Assembly (NCBI RefSeq): GCF_014696105.1
Contig: NZ_JACJPO010000066.1
Span: 186,001 to 250,000, forward strand
Reading direction: 5' to 3'
DNA length: 64,000 nt
DNA from: Microcoleus sp. FACHB-1515
GTDB lineage: Bacteria; Cyanobacteriota; Cyanobacteriia; Elainellales; Elainellaceae
Under the pieces are notes generated by a model. The model was given only the letters and a program-made list of their open reading frames with translations. It ran no database searches and was not told the origin of the DNA. Below, one piece after another: positions 35,744-44,291 of this stretch; the stretch's first letter is position 1, and every line of letters starts with the position of its first letter. A program made the translations under genes and the position numbers.

Positions 35744-36222
35744 ATATCGCTCGAGCAAAACAAATCAATTGTTCTTCAGTTCTACAAAGCTTTTGACGAT
35801 CGCAACATCGAACAAGCATTCGTACTTCTCGCGCCTAACTTCATTGCTCATCTGGATAGAGTTCCTGAACTGCTCAACAGTGAAGGCTTCAAGCAATTTG
35901 GAATGTCGTTCTACTCGACTTTTATGAACGGTCAGCATCGGTTTGATAAGGTAATGTTGCAGACAATAAGGTCGTTACCTGTGGAACCTTTACGGCAAGA
36001 CATTCAGGTGAATTTCAAGGATTGCCTGCAACAGGTAAACAAATTCAGTTAGCGGTGATGCACATCGATCGCGTTGAGAGCGGCAAAATTGTCGAGCATT
36101 GGGGACAAGGCGATGCACAGGGTTTAATGCAGCAGTTGGGCATTATGTTTCTACCGAGTTCTAAACTTCTACCGCAGATTGCTAGAAACTCGATCGCTAA
36201 GCTGTTTAAGAAGAAGGCTTGA
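35744..36222 (+). pseudogene. SnoaL-like / ester cyclase family gene, frameshifted
   Basis: The reading SLEQNKSIVLQFYKAFDDRN with LLAPNFIAHLDRVPEL is typical of SnoaL-like (NTF2-fold) proteins. After HRFDKVM near 35956 the frame breaks: inserting one base there restores VADNKVVTCGTFTARHSGEF and joins it to GLPATGKQIQLAVMHIDRVE, the expected continuation, which ends at 36222. The natural first codon also seems lost, because ATA (35744) stands where family members start with Met before SLEQNK. The function of the intact protein would be unclear. A sequencing error cannot be excluded for the frameshift. Confidence 0.8.
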
Positions 36223-36271
36223 TTTCGATTTGGGGCGATCGCTACAACAATTGCAAACTAGAGAACAGCAA

Positions 36272-37477
36272 TTACCGAACGCGACCGACGATGAATTTGA
36301 GATAGCGGCCTTCGGGGAATTGGGCGGGGACGGGATGATCGATCGCCTGTCCTGCCTCGTGAATAATTTGCACCTGTTTCTGACAGTTTCCGCCTGCCGT
36401 CGCCAGCATTTCCTTAAAGGCTTCTGGGCTAATTTGGCTGGTGCAGCTTGCCGTGACGAGAAAGCCACCGGGAGCAACACAGCGGAGGGCAAGCGCGTTG
36501 AGCTTGGTGTAGGCGCGGAGGGCGGCGAAGCGATTTTGCTTGCTTTTGGCGAAGCTGGGCGGGTCGAGGATGACGATATCGAAAGTTTTTTGAGAAACGA
36601 TCGAATCGAGCCAGTCGAAACAGTCTGCGGTGACGAACGTGTGGCGATCGACATCCAGCGCATTCAAGCAAACATTAATCTCGGCAGCTTCCGCTAAACC
36701 TTTGCCGATGTCAAGGCTAGTGACGTGACTAGCTCCGCCTCGCAGCGCGTAGAGCGAGAATGCGCCCGTGTAGCAAAAGCAGTTGAGGACGGTGCGATCG
36801 CGGCTCATGCCTTCGACGAAACGGCGATTGTCGCGATGGTCGAGAAATAATCCGGTTTTCTGTCCGGTTTGCAGATTCACCTGAAATTGCAGGCCGTATT
36901 CGCGGACGACGAGATCGATCGGGGGATTTTTGCCCCAGAGGAGCTGCGTTTTTCCGGTTGATTCGGTGTCTCGAATGCTTCGCAGACCTTCGTTAGCGAT
37001 ATGTTGCGATCGCAGCACGATTCCCTGAAGGGGCACACCTTGCAAGGAAGCGATCGACTTGAGCGCATCGACGAGCCAATCGAGCAGAACCGTTGCGCCT
37101 TCCATATAGGTTTGGACGACGGCAAATTCACCGTACAAATCGACCGTGATACCGGGAAGACCGTCGCCTTCACCAAATAGCCAGCGATAGGCGGTGCAGT
37201 CTTGCTGGCGGAGGGGCGATCGCAGTGAGTACGCCGCTTTCACCTGATCGCGCAGCCAGTGAGCATCGGGAAGTTGGCGAGTGGAGAAGATGCGGATGGC
37301 GAGCGACCCTTTCGCGTCCCAGAGTCCGAAGCCTGTCCAGTTGGCGCAGCGGACTTTCACCCAGGTTCCAGACGGCAGATGCACATCGGGCGGAACGTGA
37401 TTGCGGTAGACCCAGGGATGGCCTTGCGCTAATCGCTCTTTGAGCGTGGGAGAGAGTCGAATTTCGCGCAGCGGCAT
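36272..37477 (-). CDS. Class I SAM-dependent rRNA methyltransferase (RlmI/RlmK family)
   Basis: The 401-residue protein resembles RlmI, which methylates C5 of a cytosine in 23S rRNA. An N-terminal PUA domain begins LKERLAQGHPWVYRNHV. The methyltransferase part has QVNLQTGQKTGLFLDHRDNR, TVLNCFCYTGAFSLYALRGG (SAM motif I) and FDIVILDPPSFAKSKQNRF (motif IV), followed by VTASCTSQIS with the catalytic Cys. The order of motifs and length match the family; the exact target base is not provable here. It is transcribed toward the pseudogene and is not in an operon with visible neighbours. Confidence 0.9.
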   Translation of the reverse strand: MPLREIRLSPTLKERLAQGHPWVYRNHVPPDVHLPSGTWVKVRCANWTGFGLWDAKGSLAIRIFSTRQLPDAHWLRDQVKAAYSLRSPLRQQDCTAYRWLFGEGDGLPGITVDLYGEFAVVQTYMEGATVLLDWLVDALKSIASLQGVPLQGIVLRSQHIANEGLRSIRDTESTGKTQLLWGKNPPIDLVVREYGLQFQVNLQTGQKTGLFLDHRDNRRFVEGMSRDRTVLNCFCYTGAFSLYALRGGASHVTSLDIGKGLAEAAEINVCLNALDVDRHTFVTADCFDWLDSIVSQKTFDIVILDPPSFAKSKQNRFAALRAYTKLNALALRCVAPGGFLVTASCTSQISPEAFKEMLATAGGNCQKQVQIIHEAGQAIDHPVPAQFPEGRYLKFIVGRVR

Positions 37478-37625
37478 GGGTGCGATCGAGCGAGGTGAAT
37501 TAAATAATTCTATCTTGAGATTATTGAAGCGTTAAAAGCAGCCAGAAGTGCAATAATTATCAAACTTCTGATTGCTTTTATTGAGGTTGAACAGAGCGCA
37601 ATTTTTGCGATCGCGCTCCAACTTT

Positions 37626-38363
37626 TTACAGCGTGGTAATCACCTTCAAAAACTCTTCAGTCAGGTCAGTTTCACAACGCTGGCTAAACAAAACGCCTGC
37701 CAAACAATACATTTGGCTGGAATAGAATGCTTGATCTTGCTCGCGCATTTCGGTAATGCGAGATTTCACTTTTGGATCAGAACTGTAGTAGCCAAACGGC
37801 AGCGGTGAAACTAGAAAATTGCTGACGCAGTAACCTTGTTTTTCAGCGAAATCGATCAGTCCTTTCGGATTGGAATAGCTTGATATCATCATCATCGCTT
37901 CGTCGTAGCCGAGTTCGAGCAGTTTTTTGGTGATGGTGATGCCGTCGATGCCGCCATGTAGCAGCGGTTGATAAAGGTTGTTGTCGATCGCAGGCAAATA
38001 AGGCGGATTAGAAATAATTACCGAAGCGATCGGTCGATCAGCCTCAAAAAATGAAGTGTTGTAAAGCTGATAGTGCGGTTCTAGCTCATATTCCTGGACG
38101 CGAGCGCTCGCAATTTCGCAGGCCGAAGCGTTTAGTTCAAAGCCGTGTACTGTGCCGTTAAAGTCCGATCGCAGCAGCGCTTTGATTACGGGAGAGCCGT
38201 CCCCAGAGCCGAATTCAACGATCGCATCTCGATCGACACGATTGTTCAAAACCATTGATTCTAAGCAGTAAGAATAAAAGTTTGACTCTTCCGGGCAGAA
38301 GAAAACTTCTCGAAGCGACTTCTGAGCGGAGCCGTGACGACGCGCGTTAGATGAGAGAACCAT
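37626..38363 (-). CDS. Class I SAM-dependent methyltransferase with NPPY motif
   Basis: The 245-residue protein has DAIVEFGSGDGSPVIKALLR (SAM-binding motif I), VHGFELNASACEIASARVQE (motif II) and VIISNPPYLPAIDN (motif IV). NPPY is the signature of N-methyltransferases acting on Gln, adenine or cytosine amino groups, as in PrmC/HemK; the substrate here is unknown. No DNA-recognition domain is evident. ATG 38363 is chosen; a TTG at 38381 would add six residues. Base composition is lower in GC than the core genes, as in the following 2 kb. Confidence 0.8.
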   Translation of the reverse strand: MVLSSNARRHGSAQKSLREVFFCPEESNFYSYCLESMVLNNRVDRDAIVEFGSGDGSPVIKALLRSDFNGTVHGFELNASACEIASARVQEYELEPHYQLYNTSFFEADRPIASVIISNPPYLPAIDNNLYQPLLHGGIDGITITKKLLELGYDEAMMMISSYSNPKGLIDFAEKQGYCVSNFLVSPLPFGYYSSDPKVKSRITEMREQDQAFYSSQMYCLAGVLFSQRCETDLTEEFLKVITTL

Positions 38364-38456
38364 ACAAAAGTTTTTCAACAACTCTTTGAAAGTTAAAATT
38401 TTGCTCGCACGAAGAGCATCTACCTTTAGGAGTGTTACTAAATTAACAGAATATTA

Positions 38457-38480
38457 GTTCCCGCCGTGATCTTACGGCGG
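38457..38480. terminator. Hairpin in the divergent gap 38364-38662
   Basis: CCGCCGT (38461-38467) and ACGGCGG (38474-38480) pair around GATCTT, extended by GTT/AAC with one bulge, and TTTT follows within a few bases on the plus strand. A terminator-like hairpin between two divergent genes suggests an unannotated small transcript or a leftover from a removed gene. Confidence 0.4.
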
Positions 38481-38662
38481 AACAACTTTTGTATCTTTCT
38501 CGCAATTACAGGCTGTAAGATGCTAAAAGTTGCACAAACTAGGCTAGAAGGAAGGGTCACATCTCTTTGAATCGATCGAAGCTCAAGTAAACACTTTGAA
38601 GTTACTTCTACATCATTGTACTTATTGCTACAAAGTCTAATTAGCTTACGGATAAGACAGTC

Positions 38663-38947
38663 ATGACAAACTCCTTTTCTTCTGAAATCAGCGATCGCAT
38701 TTGCGCTCACATGAATGACGACCATGCTGATGCGATCGTGCTGTATGCTCGCGTGTTTGGTGGTGCGGAGAATGCGATCGCTGCCCAAATGGAAAAAATT
38801 GATGCTCAAGGTATGGATTTAATGGTTCAAACTGAGTCAGAAACCACGCCCATTCGCATCACTTTTGACCACGAATTGAAAGATTCTGAAGATGCCCATC
38901 ATACTCTGATTGATATGGTGAAGCAGGCTCGCAAACTGTCAGTGTAG
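38663..38947 (+). CDS. DUF2470 domain protein
   Basis: The 94-residue protein starts with ISDRICAHMNDDHADAIVLY, the signature of DUF2470, which otherwise forms the C-terminal part of heme-iron utilisation proteins (HugZ/PNPOx-like). The pattern HMNxDHxD and the later ITFDHELKDSEDAHHTLIDM with several His are compatible with heme or metal contact. As a free-standing domain its role is unknown. The gene is single. Confidence 0.85.
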   Translation: MTNSFSSEISDRICAHMNDDHADAIVLYARVFGGAENAIAAQMEKIDAQGMDLMVQTESETTPIRITFDHELKDSEDAHHTLIDMVKQARKLSV

Positions 38948-39004
38948 TTCGTCAAACTATCAATAAAGATCACGACAGCAATCTAACTGCACTGAGCGAT
39001 CGAA

Positions 39005-39967
39005 ATGGGAATTAGCATGATTGGAATGCTCACTTCCTACAGCGGCATTCAGCAAAGCGATTGGCTCTGGCAGCAAACGCCACATCCGTTTGGACGTTGG
39101 GGCAACATTCAGATGCAGGCAACCGCAGCGCAACCGGATTTCTTGCTGCTATATAACTGCCATGATTTCGATTGCTCTCCGGCTCAATTCAACAAATTAA
39201 AAAAAATATTCAATTGGCAATTTCATCACTCTTTGAGTGAAGCTGAAATTCAAAAAAAACTTAACTATTTACCAAAAGAACGAATTATCTCTTTATGGCG
39301 AGAACCGCCGTTTGAAGAGAAGCGATCGCAACGAATCGCAGGCTATGCGCTTTCAGAACACTACTGCGGTTATGTTTCTGGTCCCGATAAATTTGCTCCG
39401 ATTCCCGACTATATGCCTGCGATTTGGTATCACGTGAATTCGTTTCGAGAATTCGCTGAAATGCCCGCACCAGCGAAAACTCGATCGTGTTCTTGGATTA
39501 CATCGGGAATCGATCGCACCGCAAATCATCGGCAACGACTCGCTTTTTTACAGCAGCTCCAGCAACAGTTTGAATTTGATTTGTATGGGCGCGGTTTACC
39601 TGATTGGGTGAAGAGTAAAGGAGTGCTTGCGAATAAATGGAACGGCATGGCTCCGTATTTTTATAATCTGGCGATCGAAAACTACGCCGAGAACGAATGG
39701 TACGCCACTGAAAAGCTTTGGGATGCGTTATTAGCTTGGTGTTTACCGATTTACTACGGCGGTTCTGCTGCCGATCGCCTCTTACCGCCAGGAAGTTTTT
39801 TGCGTTTGCCCAGCTTTGACCAAGCCGGAATTGATTTTATTCGGGAAGTGACCGCCACACCGGATGCTTGGATGGCGGCACACGGCGCGATCGCGCAAGC
39901 CAGAGAGATAATTTTATACGAATTAAACTTACTAAACTGGCTATCAAACTATGTCGGAAGTTTGTAG
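39005..39967 (+). CDS. Family 10 glycosyltransferase (alpha-fucosyltransferase-like)
   Basis: The C-terminal half has the hallmark of GT10 enzymes: YNLAIENYAENEWYATEKLW and DALLAWCLPIYYGG, which form the GDP-sugar binding site. The central segment IISLWREPPFEEKRS also matches the family, where EPP follows the first strand. Family members transfer fucose from GDP-fucose to surface glycans, but the donor here is not proven. The protein has 320 residues without membrane helices. The gene is AT-rich and separated from the polysaccharide genes near 47-52 kb, so it is probably an acquired glycan-decorating gene. Starts at 39005, 39017 and 39026 are all possible. Confidence 0.82.
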   Translation: MGISMIGMLTSYSGIQQSDWLWQQTPHPFGRWGNIQMQATAAQPDFLLLYNCHDFDCSPAQFNKLKKIFNWQFHHSLSEAEIQKKLNYLPKERIISLWREPPFEEKRSQRIAGYALSEHYCGYVSGPDKFAPIPDYMPAIWYHVNSFREFAEMPAPAKTRSCSWITSGIDRTANHRQRLAFLQQLQQQFEFDLYGRGLPDWVKSKGVLANKWNGMAPYFYNLAIENYAENEWYATEKLWDALLAWCLPIYYGGSAADRLLPPGSFLRLPSFDQAGIDFIREVTATPDAWMAAHGAIAQAREIILYELNLLNWLSNYVGSL

Positions 39968-40068
39968 GTCAGTCACCTTCATCAAACAGCAAGGCATTAC
40001 TTAAGGCAGCAATCGAAGTCTCTTAATGTTCCCATGTGACCTTACCAACTTCGATCGACTCTTTGGCG

Positions 40069-40425
40069 CTAGGGCAGGCGATCGCTTATCTGACTGACGA
40101 TCGGCAATCTCAACGATTTGCGCTGCCACAGTCGCACCATCAGCCAGAAATTGACCAAAAAGTAGCCTGACGAGAGCAAACTACTCATCACCAGCAGCGG
40201 CAGCGCCATCGTATCGCTGGTTTGCGCTCCGGTTCCCAGCAGCACATAGCCCAGCAGCCAAGCCATCGCCAGCGTGATCACCAAACGGCTGAGCGATCGC
40301 TGTTCGCGACTGCCGCGCCCGCGATACAGCGTCCACAGAGCGGGGAAAAAGCCAACAACAGGGACAAGGTAGATAAACAGCCGCAGATGATTGATGTTTT
40401 CAGTGCCAAAGCGATCGGGTTTCAT
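40069..40425 (-). CDS. Conserved membrane protein (118 aa)
   Basis: The short protein has three hydrophobic segments: HLRLFIYLVPVVGFFPALWT, VITLAMAWLLGYVLLGT and the segment from MALPLLVMSSLLSSGYFLV. A basic, Arg-rich loop (RGRGSREQRSLSR) follows the first helix and should be cytoplasmic. It resembles a small cyanobacterial family without assigned function. ATG 40425 is chosen because the frame upstream of it has no hydrophobic or family-like sequence. Confidence 0.65.
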   Translation of the reverse strand: MKPDRFGTENINHLRLFIYLVPVVGFFPALWTLYRGRGSREQRSLSRLVITLAMAWLLGYVLLGTGAQTSDTMALPLLVMSSLLSSGYFLVNFWLMVRLWQRKSLRLPIVSQISDRLP

Positions 40426-40752
40426 GGGCAGGGCAACCGTTGAGCGCGTCCGGATTGATTTGCAATAGGTCGAGGGCGAGATTGCTGCTTCTAGCCTATC
40501 GATTTTGGCAGCGGTTGTATGACCCGTGCATCTAGTGTGAAATCGATTGAGGAACAACCTGCGCGGTGCGATCGTCGCAGCAACGACAAAGGCAAATTGT
40601 CTGCTGGCGATTCAGTATTCGCTAGAGAACGAGTTAGTATGCTAGGGATAGTGTGCATCTGAAATTAAATTTATTGTTTGGTTGCAATCGATTTTAAGTT
40701 GGTTGTGGCTAGAGATATGATCAAGCCGTGTTCTTATTTGCCGGGGTTGCCT
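40426..40752. other. Divergent intergenic region
   Basis: These 327 bp separate the divergent membrane-protein gene and the 115-aa gene. I see no clear gene, hairpin or operator in them. Confidence 0.3.
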
Positions 40753-41100
40753 ATGGCTCGCTACACCAGTCTCTTTACAATCGCCGTTTCGATCGACAGC
40801 CTGCGGCTTTTGCTGATTGATCTGCTTAAATCTTGCCAGTTTGACATTATTTATGATTCTGGTGACTATCTGGTTGCCCGTGAAACTCCGGGGCGCGTTT
40901 CCTACGCCAAGCTCGTCACCGTCGAAGTGCTGATCGATCGCTTTCCGACCACTGATGACGAAGTGCGGATGAACTTCGTGGTAAAAAACGAAGAATTGCC
41001 CCTGAAGGTCGATAACCACTGCCGTCAAGTGTTTAATCAGGTGAATCAGGCGATCGCAGAAAATCGCCAGTGGCACTTAATCGAAAGCGCCGCTAGCTAG
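40753..41100 (+). CDS. Conserved cyanobacterial hypothetical protein (115 aa)
   Basis: The protein begins MARYTSLFTIAVSIDSLRLL and continues LIDLLKSCQFDIIYDSGDYL, then KLVTVEVLIDRFPTTDDEVR and a helical end with VFNQVNQAIAENRQWHLIES. The alternating beta and helix pattern suggests a small alpha/beta fold, and the family is widespread in cyanobacteria as far as I recall. No function is known. ATG 40753 is used; upstream in-frame ATG 40678 adds a poor-quality extension. A hairpin overlaps its stop codon. Confidence 0.7.
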   Translation: MARYTSLFTIAVSIDSLRLLLIDLLKSCQFDIIYDSGDYLVARETPGRVSYAKLVTVEVLIDRFPTTDDEVRMNFVVKNEELPLKVDNHCRQVFNQVNQAIAENRQWHLIESAAS

Positions 41101-41111
41101 AGCGGCGCTTT
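41084..41111. terminator. Bidirectional hairpin terminator
   Basis: AAAGCGCCGCT (41084-41094) and AGCGGCGCTTT (41101-41111) form a perfect 11-bp stem with a 6-nt loop that contains the stop codon of the upstream gene. It separates the convergent 115-aa and FHA genes. Confidence 0.6.
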
Positions 41112-41133
41112 GCAGGCGATTGAAGCGAACAGC

Positions 41134-41556
41134 TTATTCTTCGGGGTCGCCCACCATACCGGGACTGATCAAGGTAATGTCAAACTCATCGGGCGGCACG
41201 GTGGCAACCGCATCGCGCTTGAGCAGATAGTAGATCGCGTGAACCTGCGGGCCAAATACAATTTTGTCTTCGTCTTGCAGGTTATGAGCTTGCAGCTTGC
41301 GACCGTTGATCAGCAGGCCATTGGCGCTAGGTTTGCCCTTGAGGTTGCCATCGACAATGCGATAGTAGTAGCTTCCGTCTTCGTTGGGCAACTGCACCAG
41401 CGTGGCATGACGACGTGACACAAACTGAGACACCAGGCGAATATCGCACTTGGCGTCTCGACCGATCGAATAAACAGGGCTGTCGAGCGTGAACTCGCGC
41501 CGCCCTTTGTTGTCTTCAATGATGAGCAGATGATTTTGATGCGGTTCTGATGCCAT
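41134..41556 (-). CDS. FHA domain protein
   Basis: The 140-residue protein is essentially one forkhead-associated domain, which binds phosphothreonine peptides. Conserved residues are visible in VYSIGRDAKCDIRLVSQFVS (Gly-Arg and Ser), RRHATLVQL (His) and SANGLLINGRKLQAHNLQDE (Asn-Gly). It presumably reads a Ser/Thr kinase signal; no kinase is encoded nearby. The C-terminus is acidic with PPDEFDITLISPGMVGDPEE. ATG 41556 is preferred to 41589. It is convergent with the preceding gene. Confidence 0.92.
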   Translation of the reverse strand: MASEPHQNHLLIIEDNKGRREFTLDSPVYSIGRDAKCDIRLVSQFVSRRHATLVQLPNEDGSYYYRIVDGNLKGKPSANGLLINGRKLQAHNLQDEDKIVFGPQVHAIYYLLKRDAVATVPPDEFDITLISPGMVGDPEE

Positions 41557-41701
41557 TGGTGAAGCTGGTAGTGCGACGACAAGGAACAAACAGCCGCGCC
41601 ATCACAGGGATGTGACAAGGCGCATTAAAAATAGCTGACGATTTCCGACGCGCCCTTGAAAGTCTTTGTTTAGTTTAGCCGCTCTTGGAGCGCGATGCGA
41701 A

Positions 41702-44047
41702 TCACTTTTTCAAGTCTGCCCCAAATCCAGCCTGCTCAGACAAAGTGGAAATGCGGCGAGGCGGAAACTGACGATGTAGCAAGAGCGCATTGGTGACAAC
41801 GCTCAGCGAGCTAAAGGCCATGAACGCGCCAGCAGTTGCGGGACTCAAAGCAATGCCAACTGTAGGAAGCAAGATGCCCGCTGCAACTGGGATGCCCAAG
41901 ATATTGTAGGCGAACGCCCAGAACAAGTTTTGACGAATTTTATGAAAGGTGGCACGGCTGAGGCGAATCGATTCTAAGATACCGCCCAGTCGATCGCGCA
42001 TCAGTACGATCTCGGCAGTTTCGATCGCCACTGCTGTACTGGAGTGGAGAGAAATACTCACATCCGCCTGTGCCAAAGCCGGAGCGTCGTTGATGCCATC
42101 GCCCACCATTGCCATATGCTGCCCAGCCGCTTGCAGTTCCGCAATCACGGCAGCTTTGCGATCGGGCGGAGTGCTGGCATAGACGCGATCGATGCCAAGC
42201 TGCTGCGCGACTTCCTGTGCAGCCTCAAGTCGATCGCCCGTCAGCAGCAAAACGTCGAGTCCCATCTGTTGCAGTTGTGAAATGATCGATCGGGCTTCGG
42301 GTCGTAGCTGATCGCGGACGGCGATCGCTCCAGCAAACTGCTGATCGCAGGCAACATAAACGATTGTTGAACCTGCGATCGGCGGCAGATCGGATATCGC
42401 GATGCCGTGCTGCTCCAGCCAAGCTTGCGTTCCCAGCCGCACAGTTTGCCCCTGCACAACGGCTGAAACGCCAAACCCAGCCTCGGTGTGAAACTGCTCG
42501 GCACTGAGTATCGCTAGGTTTTGCTGTTGCGCCTGCTGAAGAATTGCTTGTGCAAGCGGATGGCGCGTGCCGCTTTCGACGGTTGCTGCGAGTTGCAGCA
42601 AATCTGCATCGCTGACATCGGGAAGGCAAGAATGGCAGTCGGTGACGATCGGCTGGCCTTGAGTCAGCGTTCCGGTTTTGTCAAACGCGATCGCATCGAG
42701 ATGATGCACTTTTTCCAGCACATCGCCGCCACGAATCAACAGGCCGCGATCGGCTCCAATGCCCGACCCGACCAAGATTGCGGTGGGCGTTGCGAGGCCG
42801 AGCGCACAAGGACAAGCAATGACCAGCACGGCGATCGCCAGCTTCAAGCTCAGCAGTAAGGGCGAAGTCGTTGCCGAATACATCAGTTCATGTTCCATCG
42901 CAGCGTGATTGCTCAGACGCAAAACATGCGGCCAAAGCGGAATGCCGATGAAATACCAAAATAGAAACGTCAGCAGCGCGATCGTCAAAACGCCGTAGGT
43001 GAAATATGCCGCTACGCGATCGGCCAATTTCTGAATTGGAGCTTTGCGCGTTTGCGCCGTTTCCACCAAACTGATAATTTGCGCCAGCGTCGTTTCCTTT
43101 CCCGTGCGCGTAGCGCGAATCGCGATCGCCCCGGACTGATTAAGGCTGCCTGCTGCAACGCCATCTCCGGGCTGCTTGAGGACGGGTATTGCTTCGCCCG
43201 TAAGCATCGACTCGTCGATCGTGGTTTGTCCGGCGACAATTTCACCATCAACGGGAATTTTATCGCCGGGCAAAACCTGCACCCATGCACCGATTTGGAC
43301 TTGACGGGCGGGCACTTCGATCGCCTCCGAGTCAACCTGTGGCGGATCGGCGGCGATCAAGCGGGCGGAGGCAGGCTGAAGCGCGAGCAGCGATCGCAGC
43401 GAAGCGGTTGCCCTGGTGCGGGCTTGCTGTTCGAGGGCACGACCAAGCAGAATGAAGCCGACCAGCATCACAGGTTCGTCAAAGAAACATTCCCAGCCCA
43501 AGCGGGGAAACAACAACGCCACAACGCTCGCCAAATAAGCCGTCAGCGTTCCCAATCCGACCAGGGTATTCATGTTGGGAGCGTTGTGCCGCGCTCCGCG
43601 CCAGCCATCGATGAAAATCGATCGACCGGGAAACGCCAGCGCGATCGAAGCTAGCCCAAAGTGAAACCAAATATTGCTGAGTCCAGGAATGTACCAGCCA
43701 AAATGCTCTAGATGTCCGATCGCGGACAGAATCAGCAGCACAGCGGCGATCGCCAACTGCCGATAAGGAGTTTGATTCGATGTTTCGCTGGGTTCGCTTG
43801 CAGGTTCTATCTGATGAGGCTGTGACGGAAATCCTGCTTGGGTGAGGCGATCGGCCAAGGCAGTTGGATCAACGGTGGGTGTGCATTCGATCGTCGCCTG
43901 CTCCGTCACTAAATTGACCGTTGCGGCAATCACACCCGGATGCTGCGTCAGTTGCGTTTCTACTGCTCGAACGCAGCCAGCGCATTTCATGCCGCCCACA
44001 TCCAGCATTACCGTCGTCAAATCACGTGCGATCGTCGCTTCTGGCAT
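41702..44047 (-). CDS. Copper-transporting P-type ATPase (P1B-1)
   Basis: This membrane pump moves Cu(I) across the plasma or thylakoid membrane. A heavy-metal-associated domain opens the protein (GGMKCAGCVRAVETQL). The membrane metal site is ACPCALGLATPTAI; the phosphorylation site is FDKTGTLTQG; TGEAIPVLKQPGDG and MVGDGINDAPALAQADV complete the ATPase. AYNILGIPVAAGILLP in helix 7 and MAFSSLSVVTNALLL in helix 8 match the Cu(I)-specific signature, so CtaA, PacS or SynA-type function is likely, without telling whether it imports to the thylakoid or exports. ATG 44047 is used; 44068 is possible. Confidence 0.93.
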   Translation of the reverse strand: MPEATIARDLTTVMLDVGGMKCAGCVRAVETQLTQHPGVIAATVNLVTEQATIECTPTVDPTALADRLTQAGFPSQPHQIEPASEPSETSNQTPYRQLAIAAVLLILSAIGHLEHFGWYIPGLSNIWFHFGLASIALAFPGRSIFIDGWRGARHNAPNMNTLVGLGTLTAYLASVVALLFPRLGWECFFDEPVMLVGFILLGRALEQQARTRATASLRSLLALQPASARLIAADPPQVDSEAIEVPARQVQIGAWVQVLPGDKIPVDGEIVAGQTTIDESMLTGEAIPVLKQPGDGVAAGSLNQSGAIAIRATRTGKETTLAQIISLVETAQTRKAPIQKLADRVAAYFTYGVLTIALLTFLFWYFIGIPLWPHVLRLSNHAAMEHELMYSATTSPLLLSLKLAIAVLVIACPCALGLATPTAILVGSGIGADRGLLIRGGDVLEKVHHLDAIAFDKTGTLTQGQPIVTDCHSCLPDVSDADLLQLAATVESGTRHPLAQAILQQAQQQNLAILSAEQFHTEAGFGVSAVVQGQTVRLGTQAWLEQHGIAISDLPPIAGSTIVYVACDQQFAGAIAVRDQLRPEARSIISQLQQMGLDVLLLTGDRLEAAQEVAQQLGIDRVYASTPPDRKAAVIAELQAAGQHMAMVGDGINDAPALAQADVSISLHSSTAVAIETAEIVLMRDRLGGILESIRLSRATFHKIRQNLFWAFAYNILGIPVAAGILLPTVGIALSPATAGAFMAFSSLSVVTNALLLHRQFPPRRISTLSEQAGFGADLKK

Positions 44048-44208
44048 CACAAGCCACACTCCATCCAAGAAATCGAGCTTCCCTTCTTTGAGCGTAGGCC
44101 AAATGCAGTGCGATCGACCGTGTGTGACAGCCTGTCGTAGTTAAAAAGATGCTTAAGCGGTTGTGTTTGAAGTACTGACCGTCTTCAAAATACTCTTCAG
44201 CTAGCGAA

Positions 44209-44247
44209 GAAAACCCCCGTTAATCAAAAGGCTGAAGCAGGGTTTTC
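44209..44247 (-). terminator. Hairpin terminator after the 2OG oxygenase gene
   Basis: Read on the minus strand, GAAAACCC pairs with GGGTTTTC around a loop of about 23 nt and is followed by TTCG. It lies 45 bp after the stop codon of the oxygenase gene and 162 bp before the ATPase start. Confidence 0.5.
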
Positions 44248-44291
44248 AAAATCAGGAAGCTGGAGCAATTCGGCATCGGTTTGACAGGTAG

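Noticed and set aside
38618-38631. GTA-N8-TAC, a match to the NtcA consensus, upstream of the DUF2470 gene
   Set aside because: The site centre is only about 38 bp before the ATG, so activation from it would place the transcript start inside the gene, and no TAN3T box stands at the right distance.
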